Positions 31,570 to 39,520 of a stretch of 41,280 bases of DNA are shown here, in pieces. The position numbers were made by a program, and so were the translations under genes. The notes beneath the pieces are model-generated. The model saw only the letters and a program-made list of their open reading frames with translations, made no database searches and had not been told where the DNA came from. Positions within the stretch are counted from its first letter, which is position 1. Each line of letters opens with the position of its first letter. Source of the DNA: a virus; IMG/VR virus record IMGVR_UViG_3300017744_000031, positions 1 to 41,280 of that record; one strand, written 5' to 3'.

Positions 31570-33038
31570 TGAGCAGTTGTAAACTAGTAATCAAGGACGA
31601 AGTAAATGTGAAGTTTGAGAACTTATCTCTCGAATGGCGTAAAAGATTATCAAACAAATTCAAATACGAAATACCATATGCAAGACATTTGCCTGCTGTG
31701 AAGTTAGGCAGATGGGACGGCAAAGTATCTTTCTTTGGATTAGGAGGCACAACATATCTTAATTTGGTGGACCAAATTATTCCAATACTAGATGAGGGTG
31801 GTGTCTATATAGACGTAGTAGACCAAAGAGAGAAACACGAGTATGAATTCAAAGCAGTGGACAAAAACTATCTGTCACACATAACATGGCCAGATAATCA
31901 TCCCGCGGCAGGACAGCCAATACAATTACGAGATTATCAAGTGGAAACAATAAACAAATTTATTGAACATCCACAAAGCATACAAGAGATCGCCACTGGC
32001 GCAGGTAAGACCATTATTACAGCGGCACTGTGCCAACTGGTCGAACCATATGGTCGTACACTTACAATAGTTCCAAACAAAAGTCTTGTTACACAAACTG
32101 AAGAAGACTTCCTTGCTTGTAATCTTGATGTTGGTGTGTACTACGGTGACAGGAAAGAATTGGGTAGGTTCAACACAATAGCAACATGGCAATCACTTAA
32201 TGTTCTAGAAAAGAAAAGTAAAGACGAACACACAACTGAATTCTTGGAAGCAATACAAGGAATCAACACAGTAATAATAGACGAGGTACACATGGCAAAA
32301 GCAGATGTGTTGAAAAGATTATTGACAGGGCCTTTTGCACATTGTGGGATACGTTGGGGACTGACTGGCACAGTACCAAAGGCTGACTACGAATTTATGG
32401 GTTTGAAATGCAGTATAGGAGAAGTGTCAAATAGGATACAGGCAAGCGAACTACAAGATAAGGGTGTATTGGCAAACTGTCATGTCAACGTTCTGCAGAC
32501 ACAAGACCATCCACAGTTTAAAACATATGCAGAAGAATTAAAATGGTTGACAACAGACGACACAAGAATGTCTTGGGTGGCAAACACAATTACAGATATT
32601 GCAACATCTGGTAACACATTGATACTTGTGGACCGAATATCCGCAGGTGAGATGCTTGAAAAGAAAATTAAAGATTCTGTGTTTGTATCAGGATCAACTA
32701 AAAATATGGATAGAAAGGAACAATACGATGAAATATCTACTGCAACAAATAAAGTTATTATTGCCACATATGGAGTTGCCGCTGTTGGCATTAACATTCC
32801 TAGGATTTTTAATCTTGTTCTCATAGAACCAGGCAAATCATTTGTGCGAGTAATACAGAGCATAGGACGAGGTATAAGAAAGGCTGAGGACAAGGACAGT
32901 GTACAAATATGGGATATTACCAGTTCTTGTAAATTTGCAAAAAGACACCTGGGGGCAAGGAAAAAGTTTTACAAAGAGGCCAATTACCCGTATAATATAG
33001 AAAAGATAAATTATGCAAATCCTTACATTAGAAGATAG
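31569..33038 (+). CDS. uvsW: RNA-DNA and DNA-DNA helicase UvsW
   Basis: This 489-residue SF2 helicase has QLRDYQ (119-124), Walker A ATGAGKT (142-148), DEVH (238-241), LTGT (265-268) and a QSIGRGIR motif VI near 440. T4 UvsW unwinds R-loops and branched DNA, turns off origin-dependent replication and promotes recombination-dependent replication. The N-terminal region (VKFENLSLEWRKRLSNKF, LGRWDGKVSF) matches the UvsW-specific N-terminal domain. Length is close to T4 UvsW. It is coupled to the upstream HARP-like gene through a one-base overlap and to the next gene by a 26-bp overlap. Confidence 0.93.
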   Translation: MSSCKLVIKDEVNVKFENLSLEWRKRLSNKFKYEIPYARHLPAVKLGRWDGKVSFFGLGGTTYLNLVDQIIPILDEGGVYIDVVDQREKHEYEFKAVDKNYLSHITWPDNHPAAGQPIQLRDYQVETINKFIEHPQSIQEIATGAGKTIITAALCQLVEPYGRTLTIVPNKSLVTQTEEDFLACNLDVGVYYGDRKELGRFNTIATWQSLNVLEKKSKDEHTTEFLEAIQGINTVIIDEVHMAKADVLKRLLTGPFAHCGIRWGLTGTVPKADYEFMGLKCSIGEVSNRIQASELQDKGVLANCHVNVLQTQDHPQFKTYAEELKWLTTDDTRMSWVANTITDIATSGNTLILVDRISAGEMLEKKIKDSVFVSGSTKNMDRKEQYDEISTATNKVIIATYGVAAVGINIPRIFNLVLIEPGKSFVRVIQSIGRGIRKAEDKDSVQIWDITSSCKFAKRHLGARKKFYKEANYPYNIEKINYANPYIRR

Positions 33039-33516
33039 AACATATAGATTAGAAAAAATTCCGGAATGGGTTGATGAAAAAATGCGATTCGCAGTTTTAG
33101 ATAACTCAGATCCTGAGAATCCAGATTTCTTTTATATACCGCTTATATTTCTAGAAAGTTTCAATGCACCTGCGGCAGTTTTACAGATAGGCGAAAAGAG
33201 AATTAAAATGCCCTTAGATTGGAAAATGTTAATTGGAGAGGCAGGCCAATCTGAAATGCATGTGCTACCTATAACTAGTCTAAACGACAGAGGGTTCGAT
33301 GCATTTACTTTCAATCCGTTATCAAGTGCTAAACCAGATTTTTTGCCTATTGACGTTGTAGATATCTACACCGAAGTAAAATGGTACTTTCCAAAAACCA
33401 AATCTGGTCAGTTGTTGGCGGTGCCTTTGACTAATGGCCCAAAACCAATATGTGCATATTTTGTTAAGGATATTTCAAGACAGTGCGAACAGGTGGACTA
33501 TGGCTCGGTCTGGTAG
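33013..33516 (+). CDS. Conserved-type phage protein, unknown
   Basis: The 167-residue protein has a distinct composition with many Pro, Phe and Tyr residues: DRGFDAFTFNPLSSAKPDFL, then DVVDIYTEVKWYFPKTKSGQLLAVP, then KPICAYFVKDISRQCEQVDYG. I associate this pattern with a conserved protein of marine T4-like phages, located near UvsW and the clamp loader genes, but no function is known to me. It overlaps UvsW by 26 bp and the next gene by 17 bp. It is probably all-beta. Confidence 0.65.
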   Translation: MQILTLEDRTYRLEKIPEWVDEKMRFAVLDNSDPENPDFFYIPLIFLESFNAPAAVLQIGEKRIKMPLDWKMLIGEAGQSEMHVLPITSLNDRGFDAFTFNPLSSAKPDFLPIDVVDIYTEVKWYFPKTKSGQLLAVPLTNGPKPICAYFVKDISRQCEQVDYGSVW

Positions 33517-33742
33517 AAGAACAATTAAAATAGATGCGCCATTAATGGTTACCAAGGATAAGATAGCCGTCTGGATGGATGATGGCAAATGGGCAATGAA
33601 TTTTTTTGATTGGCTATCTAAAGCAAAACTTAATGATAAACTTTCGGGTTTACAACACATGAATAGTAAAATAAAATTAACATTTGTTACAGCAAAAGAC
33701 TGCACAATGTTTGGATTAAAATATGCCGGCAGAAAAAAATAG
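33500..33742 (+). CDS. Small basic protein, unknown
   Basis: The 80-residue protein starts at ATG 33500 (MARSGRRTIKIDAPLMVTKD). A longer frame opens upstream at 33434, but that would overlap the previous gene far too much. Its sequence, with DKIAVWMDDGKWAMNFFDWLSKA and a KYAGRKK ending, has no motif I recognise. It overlaps the upstream gene by 17 bp and the following gp62-like gene by 20 bp, so it is part of the same translationally coupled run. Confidence 0.55.
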   Translation: MARSGRRTIKIDAPLMVTKDKIAVWMDDGKWAMNFFDWLSKAKLNDKLSGLQHMNSKIKLTFVTAKDCTMFGLKYAGRKK

Positions 33743-34178
33743 AAAATTTTTTGATTTAAGGAATGGACTGAAAGCCGTTGACTTCAGAAACAAAGACTAC
33801 TTTGACCGTATAGATGATAAGGAAAAATCATTATATTCTCCATACATGCTGATGAGATATGTGGCAAGTTGTTCATCAAAGGACCCTTTCTTTGTAGAAC
33901 ACTATGTGGAAATGGTCAATGAATGTGTAAACAAACACTGCTTCTCGCTAGGTTCAAAACATAAAAAATTATTATGGATACTGACGGCAATGTGTGGCAC
34001 ATTACAACAACAGTTTCATCCATGGATCAAACCCATGAAAAGGGTACCTAACAAAACTTTAAAAAAATTGCAACAGATTTATCCTACATGGAAAGAATCT
34101 GATCTAGAAACATTGGATAAAGTTATTACAGACAAAGAACTAGAGGAGTTATTCGAAGCACATGGCATCGACAAATAA
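33723..34178 (+). CDS. 62: Sliding clamp loader small subunit gp62-like
   Basis: This 151-residue protein is a plausible gp62, which with gp44 loads the gp45 clamp. The pattern follows marine T4-like gp62: an N-terminal DLRNGLKAVDFRNKDYF with SPYMLMRYVASCSSKDPFF, then YVEMVNECVNKHCF, SKHKKLLWILTAMCG, FHPWIKPMKR, and a C-terminal DLETLDKVITDKELEEL helix. The order of conserved residues (YxP..x.R.LS...P, NEMN, then a basic KR.xKW-like stretch) agrees, although T4 gp62 itself is much more divergent. Gp44 and gp45 are not in this window, so context supports it only partly. The gene overlaps its neighbours on both sides by 17-20 bp. Confidence 0.55.
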   Translation: MPAEKNRKFFDLRNGLKAVDFRNKDYFDRIDDKEKSLYSPYMLMRYVASCSSKDPFFVEHYVEMVNECVNKHCFSLGSKHKKLLWILTAMCGTLQQQFHPWIKPMKRVPNKTLKKLQQIYPTWKESDLETLDKVITDKELEELFEAHGIDK

Positions 34179-34845
34179 ATGTACATACTGTGGCAAAACT
34201 TTTGCAAAAGAGAGAACGTTGCAAGTACACCTCTGTGAACCTAAACGTAGATATCTGCAAAGAGATGAGAAATGGGTAGTAAATGCTTTTATGGTGTTCC
34301 AACGGTTCTATCAGATACATCAACACAATTCAAAACCAAAGACTTATGACGAATTTGTAAAAAGTGCATACTACAATGCTTTTGTCAAGTTTGGAAGATA
34401 CATCATGCATATCAATCCTTTGTACCCAGAAAAATATATTGAATTTGTTCTACGGTCAAAAATAAAACTGGATCATTGGGCAAGAGATGATCTGTATGAA
34501 ACCTATCTTATAGAGGCAGTCAAGACTGAACCTGTTGAGGCGGCACTGCAAAGAAGCATAGCCACAATGATGGATTGGGCAACAGAACAAAATGCACAAT
34601 GGTCAGATTACTTCAGACTTGTTAACACCAACAGGGCAGTTCAACACATACAGCAGGGAAAGATAAGTCCGTGGTTGTTGCTAGGTTGCAACGCAGGCAA
34701 AAGGATGTTAAAATCATTTAACGACGAACAATTACAAATGATAGAAAGATTTATAAACCCAAGTTTTTGGCCAAGCAAAATTAAAAGTTATCCTGCTGAT
34801 CACATGCTTGTACAGGACACAGCAAAAGAGGCCAAGATTGTCTAA
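34162..34845 (+). CDS. Zinc-finger (C2HC) protein, conserved-type
   Basis: The 227-residue protein begins with a small zinc-finger pattern, C7-x2-C10-x12-H23-x-C25 (NKCTYCGKTFAKERTLQVHLC), followed by KRRYLQRDEKWVVNAFMVFQ. The rest is helical, with DEFVKSAYYNAFVKFGRYIM, then SPWLLLGCNAGKRML and INPSFWPSKIKSYPAD. The N-terminus looks like a nucleic-acid-binding finger. I associate such proteins with marine T4-like phages in the replication region, but no function is established to my knowledge. It overlaps the gp62-like gene by 17 bp. Confidence 0.65.
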   Translation: MASTNKCTYCGKTFAKERTLQVHLCEPKRRYLQRDEKWVVNAFMVFQRFYQIHQHNSKPKTYDEFVKSAYYNAFVKFGRYIMHINPLYPEKYIEFVLRSKIKLDHWARDDLYETYLIEAVKTEPVEAALQRSIATMMDWATEQNAQWSDYFRLVNTNRAVQHIQQGKISPWLLLGCNAGKRMLKSFNDEQLQMIERFINPSFWPSKIKSYPADHMLVQDTAKEAKIV

Positions 34846-35071
34846 GATAGATTTAGAAATAAGTGATGACATTAAATTTGAAGAAGGCGATTGTGCTGTG
34901 GTGATCAAAGAAGATGGATCGATAGGGAGAGTGATAGTGCCTGACATGAATAAAGATTACCTAAACACAGAAGGTTACAGAAAACTATTGGATGTGATTG
35001 ATGTATTGGATCCAGGAAGCAAAGAAAAATTTATAAAATATAATGAAAAGAACAAAGGGAGTGTACACTAA
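34838..35071 (+). CDS. Small acidic protein with TTG start, unknown
   Basis: The 77-residue protein begins at TTG 34838 (MSKIDLEISDDIKFEEGDCA), preceded by AAAGAGGCC as a ribosome binding site. The longer frame opens at another TTG at 34808, but this start is better placed. The central part (VVIKEDGSIGRVIVPDMNKDYLNTEGY) could be a small beta domain, and the end is basic. No family is recognised. It overlaps the zinc-finger gene by 8 bp and the following DnaE-like gene by one base (TAATG). Confidence 0.5.
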   Translation: MSKIDLEISDDIKFEEGDCAVVIKEDGSIGRVIVPDMNKDYLNTEGYRKLLDVIDVLDPGSKEKFIKYNEKNKGSVH

Positions 35072-35661
35072 TGCCTGATGTAGACATAGACTTCTATGAC
35101 AGAGACGGTGTTTTAAAACTTTTTAAACACACGCCAGCCACAATAGTAAGAGAAGACAAAAATGAAAAACACAAGACTGGAGTATACTTTCATGCTGTTC
35201 CAGAACATCCAGTGACGGGTCATAGTTCACTGGACTACAAGAAAGCAGAAGACAGAGGTTACTTCAAGATAGACATGCTGAATGTCAACATATACAAAGA
35301 AGTGAAATCGGAACAAGAACTAGTTGAACTAATGATACAGGAACCGGACTGGGATATGTTAAAGGATCCAAAAATAGTCGAAAAACTATTTCATCTGAAT
35401 GGCCATTTTAGAATTGTATCTACTTTAGAACCTAAAACTATTGAACAACTTGCGGCTGTATTGGCAATAATTAGACCTGCTAAAAGACATCTAATGCACA
35501 AGGACTGGAAAGATATAATGGCAGAGGTGTGGGTACGTCCAACTGATGGATCATACTTTTTCAAAAAATCACACGCAGTTGCATACGCACAGGCCATTGT
35601 CGTACAGATGAATTTAATGATGCGTGATAAATATAGTTTTGATGCACTATCAAAAGACTAA
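35071..35661 (+). CDS. Short DnaE-like (family C DNA polymerase-related) protein
   Basis: The 196-residue protein carries, in order, several motifs of DNA polymerase III alpha subunit: PDVDIDF (2-8, palm catalytic aspartates), GVYFHAVPEHPV (like the HAAGVVIS segment), GYFKIDML (63-70, third palm aspartate), TIEQLAAVLAIIRPAKR (123-139, like IEDLIALxALYRP) and FFKKSHAVAYAQ (163-174, like FNKSHAAAYA). The full enzyme is five or more times longer, so this is an extremely compacted relative with no PHP domain or C-terminal regions. It retains the three palm aspartates, so catalysis is not excluded, but a role as regulator or scaffold is equally possible. It follows replication genes. The longer relative lies at 39521. 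Confidence 0.55.
   Translation: MPDVDIDFYDRDGVLKLFKHTPATIVREDKNEKHKTGVYFHAVPEHPVTGHSSLDYKKAEDRGYFKIDMLNVNIYKEVKSEQELVELMIQEPDWDMLKDPKIVEKLFHLNGHFRIVSTLEPKTIEQLAAVLAIIRPAKRHLMHKDWKDIMAEVWVRPTDGSYFFKKSHAVAYAQAIVVQMNLMMRDKYSFDALSKD
35626..35633 (+). promoter_or_regulatory. Late box GATAAATA inside the DnaE-like gene
   Basis: GATAAATA lies within the end of the DnaE-like gene, 8 nt upstream of the ATG of the small ORF at 35642. This matches the late-box spacing elsewhere, but the match falls in coding sequence and may be chance. Confidence 0.3.
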
Positions 35662-35797
35662 GAAAAAAATCACAAAAAGACGCACTAAAAAATCTACCTC
35701 TTCTAAAAAGGATCCATATGGTTATCAGCCAGATAGTCCCTTAACACAACACTATCTTACAACTGGTGCTATACTTCCTGAAAAGAAAAAAGATTAG
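35642..35797 (+). CDS. Small basic protein (51 residues)
   Basis: An ORF of 51 codons starts at ATG 35642, overlapping the preceding gene by 20 bp, and ends at TAG 35795-35797. The N-terminal half is highly basic (MHYQKTKKKITKRRTKKSTS), and the second half contains DPYGYQPDSPLTQHYLTTGA. Its stop overlaps the stop of the convergent minus-strand gene. The sequence has no known motif; it may bind nucleic acid through its basic stretch (inference). The region would otherwise be an unexplained 130-bp gap. Confidence 0.5.
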   Translation: MHYQKTKKKITKRRTKKSTSSKKDPYGYQPDSPLTQHYLTTGAILPEKKKD

Positions 35798-36168
35798 ACC
35801 GGACGTCTAACTAACTGTATTGTTCGCCTTTTCACCCTCTTTTTAGAAATTTCAGAGAGTTTCACAGTAGGCCCATGTACTATTTCAATATTTTTAGAGT
35901 TTAAAGTTACTAGAGTGTGTCGAAAATATTTGAACTCACCTTTTAAGAAAATGTTGATTGGCAATTTTCTGTTGGACTCGTGCCACCATGTTTCACCACA
36001 TTTTAAATATCGCATCTTATCCTGAGGCATCATTAGTCTGCCATAATCATAGAAACTGATCACATCTGCGTCCTCGTTTTGCACAATACCCACAAACTCA
36101 AGATCACCCTTTCTTATAAGGCTCAAAAATGGGAACTTGTCCCTCAAAGTGTTAAAAATCTCGTTCAT
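35794..36168 (-). CDS. Conserved-type phage protein, unknown
   Basis: This 124-residue protein (MNEIFNTLRDKFPFLSLIRK) has a pattern I associate with marine T4-like phages: FVGIVQNEDADVISFYDYGRL, then GETWWHESNRKLPINIFLKGEF, then KNIEIVHGPTVKLSEISKKR with a basic end. It is probably a mixed alpha/beta protein without catalytic motifs. It stands alone on the minus strand between two plus-strand genes, and its start is about 8 bp from the late box of the next plus-strand gene. Its stop overlaps that of the small basic ORF. Confidence 0.65.
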   Translation of the reverse strand: MNEIFNTLRDKFPFLSLIRKGDLEFVGIVQNEDADVISFYDYGRLMMPQDKMRYLKCGETWWHESNRKLPINIFLKGEFKYFRHTLVTLNSKNIEIVHGPTVKLSEISKKRVKRRTIQLVRRPV

Positions 36169-36176
36169 GCTCTATC

Positions 36177-36194
36177 TATAAATACTGTTAAATA
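36177..36194 (+). promoter_or_regulatory. Tandem late promoter boxes before the 36201 gene
   Basis: TATAAATA (36177-36184) is an exact T4 late box, and GTTAAATA (36187-36194) is a second near match. They lie 16 and 6 nt before the ATG at 36201. The second has the common short spacing. Confidence 0.6.
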
Positions 36195-36200
36195 TGTATT

Positions 36201-36983
36201 ATGCAAACAGTATCAAGGTATTTACTATCACAGTTGGTAATTGCCTACGTAAATGGTTATCATGGAAGGAACTCAGAAGTGTACGATAGACGATTGACCA
36301 TACACAGAGGGGTGAATAACCCCCTTACATTCACGTTTAAAAACGAGGATCAAAAGGCCCAAGATATCACATCTAAAACATATGAATTTAATATGATCGA
36401 TACGGAGTCCAAAAAAGCCGTAATCACCAAAACACTCACTGTTTTAGATGATGGATCTACTGTGAGCACAAAGGGTGATGCTAGTTGCACGATCACAGAA
36501 GGCGACTTATTACCACTACATGCAAAATTTTACAACTTTGCAGTGCGTGAAGTAAAATCAGATGGTAGCAGAGAAGTCACTTATGCAGATACAGGTTACG
36601 CATCTGCAGGTACCATAGAGATTTTAGACGGAGCATATCCTGAGTTTGTTGCAAGTACAGAAATATCAAGTTTCACAGGTATTGGAGGTCCTTTATCAAA
36701 AACTTCAAGTGCAATAGATGGTAGACCAGGAATCAACAATAACGATGCCTTACACACCATTGCTATCTATCCACAGAGTTTTTCTGGTAAATTGATTGTG
36801 CAAGGAACAATGGCATCAAGTCCGCAGGATGCAGACTTCTTTAAAATTACCGAAACAACCCTATCAAGTGCCTCTACACCAAGCACATTAAATTTCACAG
36901 GTGTTTACCATTCTGTAAGATTCAGTTGGGACAATGATCCAGACAACACTGGAAAGATTGACAAAATCCTTTATAGACAGTAA
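36201..36983 (+). CDS. Virion structural-type protein
   Basis: The 260-residue protein is rich in Ser, Thr and Gly and probably largely beta. Its start MQTVSRYLLSQLVIAYVNGY and YDRRLTIHRGVNNPLTFTFKNEDQ resemble structural proteins of marine T4-like phages that carry baseplate or tail decoration roles. Later segments include GTIEILDGAYPEFVAST, ISSFTGIGGPLSK and FTGVYHSVRFSWDNDPDN. No membrane segments or enzyme motifs are visible. An exact late promoter box precedes it, which fits late expression. It is the only late structural-type gene in the replication region. Confidence 0.6.
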   Translation: MQTVSRYLLSQLVIAYVNGYHGRNSEVYDRRLTIHRGVNNPLTFTFKNEDQKAQDITSKTYEFNMIDTESKKAVITKTLTVLDDGSTVSTKGDASCTITEGDLLPLHAKFYNFAVREVKSDGSREVTYADTGYASAGTIEILDGAYPEFVASTEISSFTGIGGPLSKTSSAIDGRPGINNNDALHTIAIYPQSFSGKLIVQGTMASSPQDADFFKITETTLSSASTPSTLNFTGVYHSVRFSWDNDPDNTGKIDKILYRQ

Positions 36984-36994
36984 AATAGTAGGAT

Positions 36995-38008
36995 ATGAAC
37001 CTGATACAGAATACAATTCTGACTAGTCTGCCTGCGGGTAGGAAAAAAACTCCAAGTGGTTGGATAAGTTTCAACGCACCGTGTTGTGTACACAACGGTG
37101 AAACAGCAGACAAAAAGAAACGTGGTGGCCTAATGACAAGTGCTGATGGCACAGTAAGTTATCACTGTTTCAACTGCGGATTCAAAGCAAGTTATGTGAT
37201 TGGACGTAAACTGACCTACAAGATGAGACAGTTCATGGGATATATTGGAATACCCGATGACACAATACGTAAATTAGCAATAGAGGCAATGCGTGAAGAA
37301 GAAGGTGATGTCAAATACCAAAAGAAAAAATTTGTAACATTCAAGAAAAAAGAATTGCCGAGACACACAAGGTCACTTGGCGAATGGTTGGAAGAGTACA
37401 CAGTAGGAACAATGACAACAGAACAACAGAATAAAATTGATAATCTACTAAACTATCTAGCAGGAAGAGGTATAGGTGCAGACTGGTATGACTTCATGTA
37501 CTCATCTAACAAGCACTGGGACGTTGATAAAAGACTATTGATTCCATTTTATTGGCGTGGTGACGTTGTTGGCTTTACAGGTAGAATGTTTGAGCAATCC
37601 GACAAAGTGAAATACTACACAGACGTACAACCAGGATATGTATTCAACATGGACGCACAAGATTGGACAAGGAAGTTTGTCATAGTCACAGAAGGTCCAT
37701 TTGATGCGATAACCGTTTCTGGTGTAAGCATACTAGGATCAGAGATAAATGAAACACAAAGAGAGTTGATAGATGCGTTGGGTAGACAAGTAATTGTTGT
37801 GCCAGATAGAGATGCTCCAGGAGAGAAACTGATTAACCAAGCAATAGAATTTGGATGGAGCGTTGCTTTTCCAGAATGGGACAAAACGGTTGGCGATGTG
37901 GCGGATGCTGTGTTAAAATATGGTAGGCTGTTTACTATACAATCAATATTGAAGACAACAGAAAGAAGCAAACTGAAAATAGATTTAAAGAGAAAGATGT
38001 ATGGCTGA
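36995..38008 (+). CDS. 61: DNA primase gp61
   Basis: This 337-residue protein is the T4-like primase that makes RNA primers at the fork with helicase gp41. It has an N-terminal zinc-binding region with C30/C31, H33, C58 and C61 (NAPCCVH and HCFNCGF), and a Toprim catalytic domain with VTEGPFDAI (231-239) and VVPDRDAPG (268-276). The linker from about 100 to 180 is variable. Length matches T4 gp61 (342). Its TGA overlaps the gp41 start by 8 bp, consistent with coupled synthesis of the primosome. Confidence 0.93.
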   Translation: MNLIQNTILTSLPAGRKKTPSGWISFNAPCCVHNGETADKKKRGGLMTSADGTVSYHCFNCGFKASYVIGRKLTYKMRQFMGYIGIPDDTIRKLAIEAMREEEGDVKYQKKKFVTFKKKELPRHTRSLGEWLEEYTVGTMTTEQQNKIDNLLNYLAGRGIGADWYDFMYSSNKHWDVDKRLLIPFYWRGDVVGFTGRMFEQSDKVKYYTDVQPGYVFNMDAQDWTRKFVIVTEGPFDAITVSGVSILGSEINETQRELIDALGRQVIVVPDRDAPGEKLINQAIEFGWSVAFPEWDKTVGDVADAVLKYGRLFTIQSILKTTERSKLKIDLKRKMYG

Positions 38009-39440
38009 ATACACATTTGATGTACAGAAACTTTATATAGAAATGCTATTAGCAGACGCAGAGTCGTTTGCAAGAGCACAGAATATATTCAAACCTGAAT
38101 CGTTTGATCGTAAACTACAACCTATTGCAAAGTTTGTAAAAGACTACATGGACGAGTACAAAGTCATGCCGGATGTAGAACAGGTAAATGCAAAACACGA
38201 TATCAAATTAAAATCAGCAAAAGACTTAGATCCGAGCCACTTCAATTGGCTGTTAGATGAATTTGAAACTTTTTCGAGACACAAGGCACTAGAACATGCG
38301 ATACTTCAATCAGCGGACTTGCTGGAGAAGGGCGACTATGCTCCTGTTGAGGACATGGTCAAAGACGCAGTCAACGTGGGACTGACACGTGATCTTGGTA
38401 CAGACTACTTTGAGGATCCAAAGGGAAGACTAGAGGCACTCAAGGCAAACAACGGACAGATCAGCACTGGCTGGGCTAACTTAGACAAGAAACTATTTGG
38501 TGGATTTAACCGAGGAGAACTTAACATCTTTGCAGGCGGATCAGGCGCAGGTAAGAGTTTGTTCTTGCAGAATCTTGCAGTGAACTGGGCACAGGCTGGT
38601 TTGAACGTTTGCTACATATCTTTCGAATTGAGTGAACAACTTACTGCTATGAGGTTGGATGCAATGATGACAAACATTCCAACAAAAAAAGTATTTCCAG
38701 AAATAGACAATGTAGAAATGAAAGTGAAGATGTTGGCTAAGAAGTCGGGTACACTACAAATCAAATACTTGCCTAGTGGTAGCAACGTGTTAGACGTAAG
38801 AACATATTTGAAAGAACTAGAACTTAAAAACAAAAAGAAAATAGACTGTATACTGATCGACTACTTAGATCTCATGATGCCTAAAAGCAAAAGGATATCA
38901 CCAGCAGACTTGTTTATTAAGGACAAATATGTTTCTGAGGAATTAAGAAACTTGGTTGTTGAGAAACAGTGTGTGTTAGCAACTGCATCACAGTTGAACA
39001 GAGCCAGTGTTGAAGAGATAGAATTTGATCACTCTCACATCTCAGGTGGACTATCCAAGATACAGACAGCAGACAATGTGATAGGTATATTCACAAGCAG
39101 AGCAATGAAAGAACGTGGCAGATATCAGATACAGTTCATGAAGACTAGATCAAGTTCTGGTGTAGGACAAAAAGTGGATTTAGAATTTGATGTGGATAGT
39201 TTGCGTATCAGAGACTTGGCGGACGATCCGGAATACAAACAGTTTGACAAACAAAGAAGTACAATTTACGATAATCTTAAAAAAACATCTAAAGTCACAG
39301 GTAATGACACTCCAAAAGATGCAAGACCAGATGTGCCGGATCCAACAAAAGGTGACACAATTGGCAAGGTCAAAGCCACTGTGGAAGGCGGCAAACTGAG
39401 ACAACTGTTAAACGAATTACACTCAGACGAAGAACAATAA
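38001..39440 (+). CDS. 41: Replicative DNA helicase gp41
   Basis: The 479-residue protein is the hexameric DnaB-type 5'-3' helicase of the T4 replisome. The C-terminal RecA-like domain begins at ISTGWANLDKKLFGGFNRGE, with Walker A GGSGAGKS (179-186), YISFELSEQ, Walker B CILIDYLD (283-290) and later ASQLNRASVEE with HISGGLSKIQTADNVI. The N-terminal 130 residues correspond to the primase-interacting domain. Length is near T4 gp41 (475). It overlaps gp61 by 8 bp. An 80-bp gap with promoter-like elements separates it from the polymerase-like gene. Confidence 0.94.
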   Translation: MAEYTFDVQKLYIEMLLADAESFARAQNIFKPESFDRKLQPIAKFVKDYMDEYKVMPDVEQVNAKHDIKLKSAKDLDPSHFNWLLDEFETFSRHKALEHAILQSADLLEKGDYAPVEDMVKDAVNVGLTRDLGTDYFEDPKGRLEALKANNGQISTGWANLDKKLFGGFNRGELNIFAGGSGAGKSLFLQNLAVNWAQAGLNVCYISFELSEQLTAMRLDAMMTNIPTKKVFPEIDNVEMKVKMLAKKSGTLQIKYLPSGSNVLDVRTYLKELELKNKKKIDCILIDYLDLMMPKSKRISPADLFIKDKYVSEELRNLVVEKQCVLATASQLNRASVEEIEFDHSHISGGLSKIQTADNVIGIFTSRAMKERGRYQIQFMKTRSSSGVGQKVDLEFDVDSLRIRDLADDPEYKQFDKQRSTIYDNLKKTSKVTGNDTPKDARPDVPDPTKGDTIGKVKATVEGGKLRQLLNELHSDEEQ

Positions 39441-39456
39441 CCAAAAAAACATTTCC

Positions 39457-39477
39457 TATAATATACACAGATAAATA
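39457..39477 (+). promoter_or_regulatory. Promoter-like elements before the DnaE-like polymerase
   Basis: The 80-bp gap 39441-39520 contains TATAAT (39457-39462) and, 7 nt later, the late box GATAAATA (39470-39477), 43 nt upstream of the ATG at 39521. No -35 matching the TATAAT is evident. This may be an early/late composite promoter; the assignment is tentative. Confidence 0.4.
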
Positions 39478-39520
39478 TATTTGCTCAAGGCAACACAGGC
39501 AAATATAAAAGCATAGGCAA

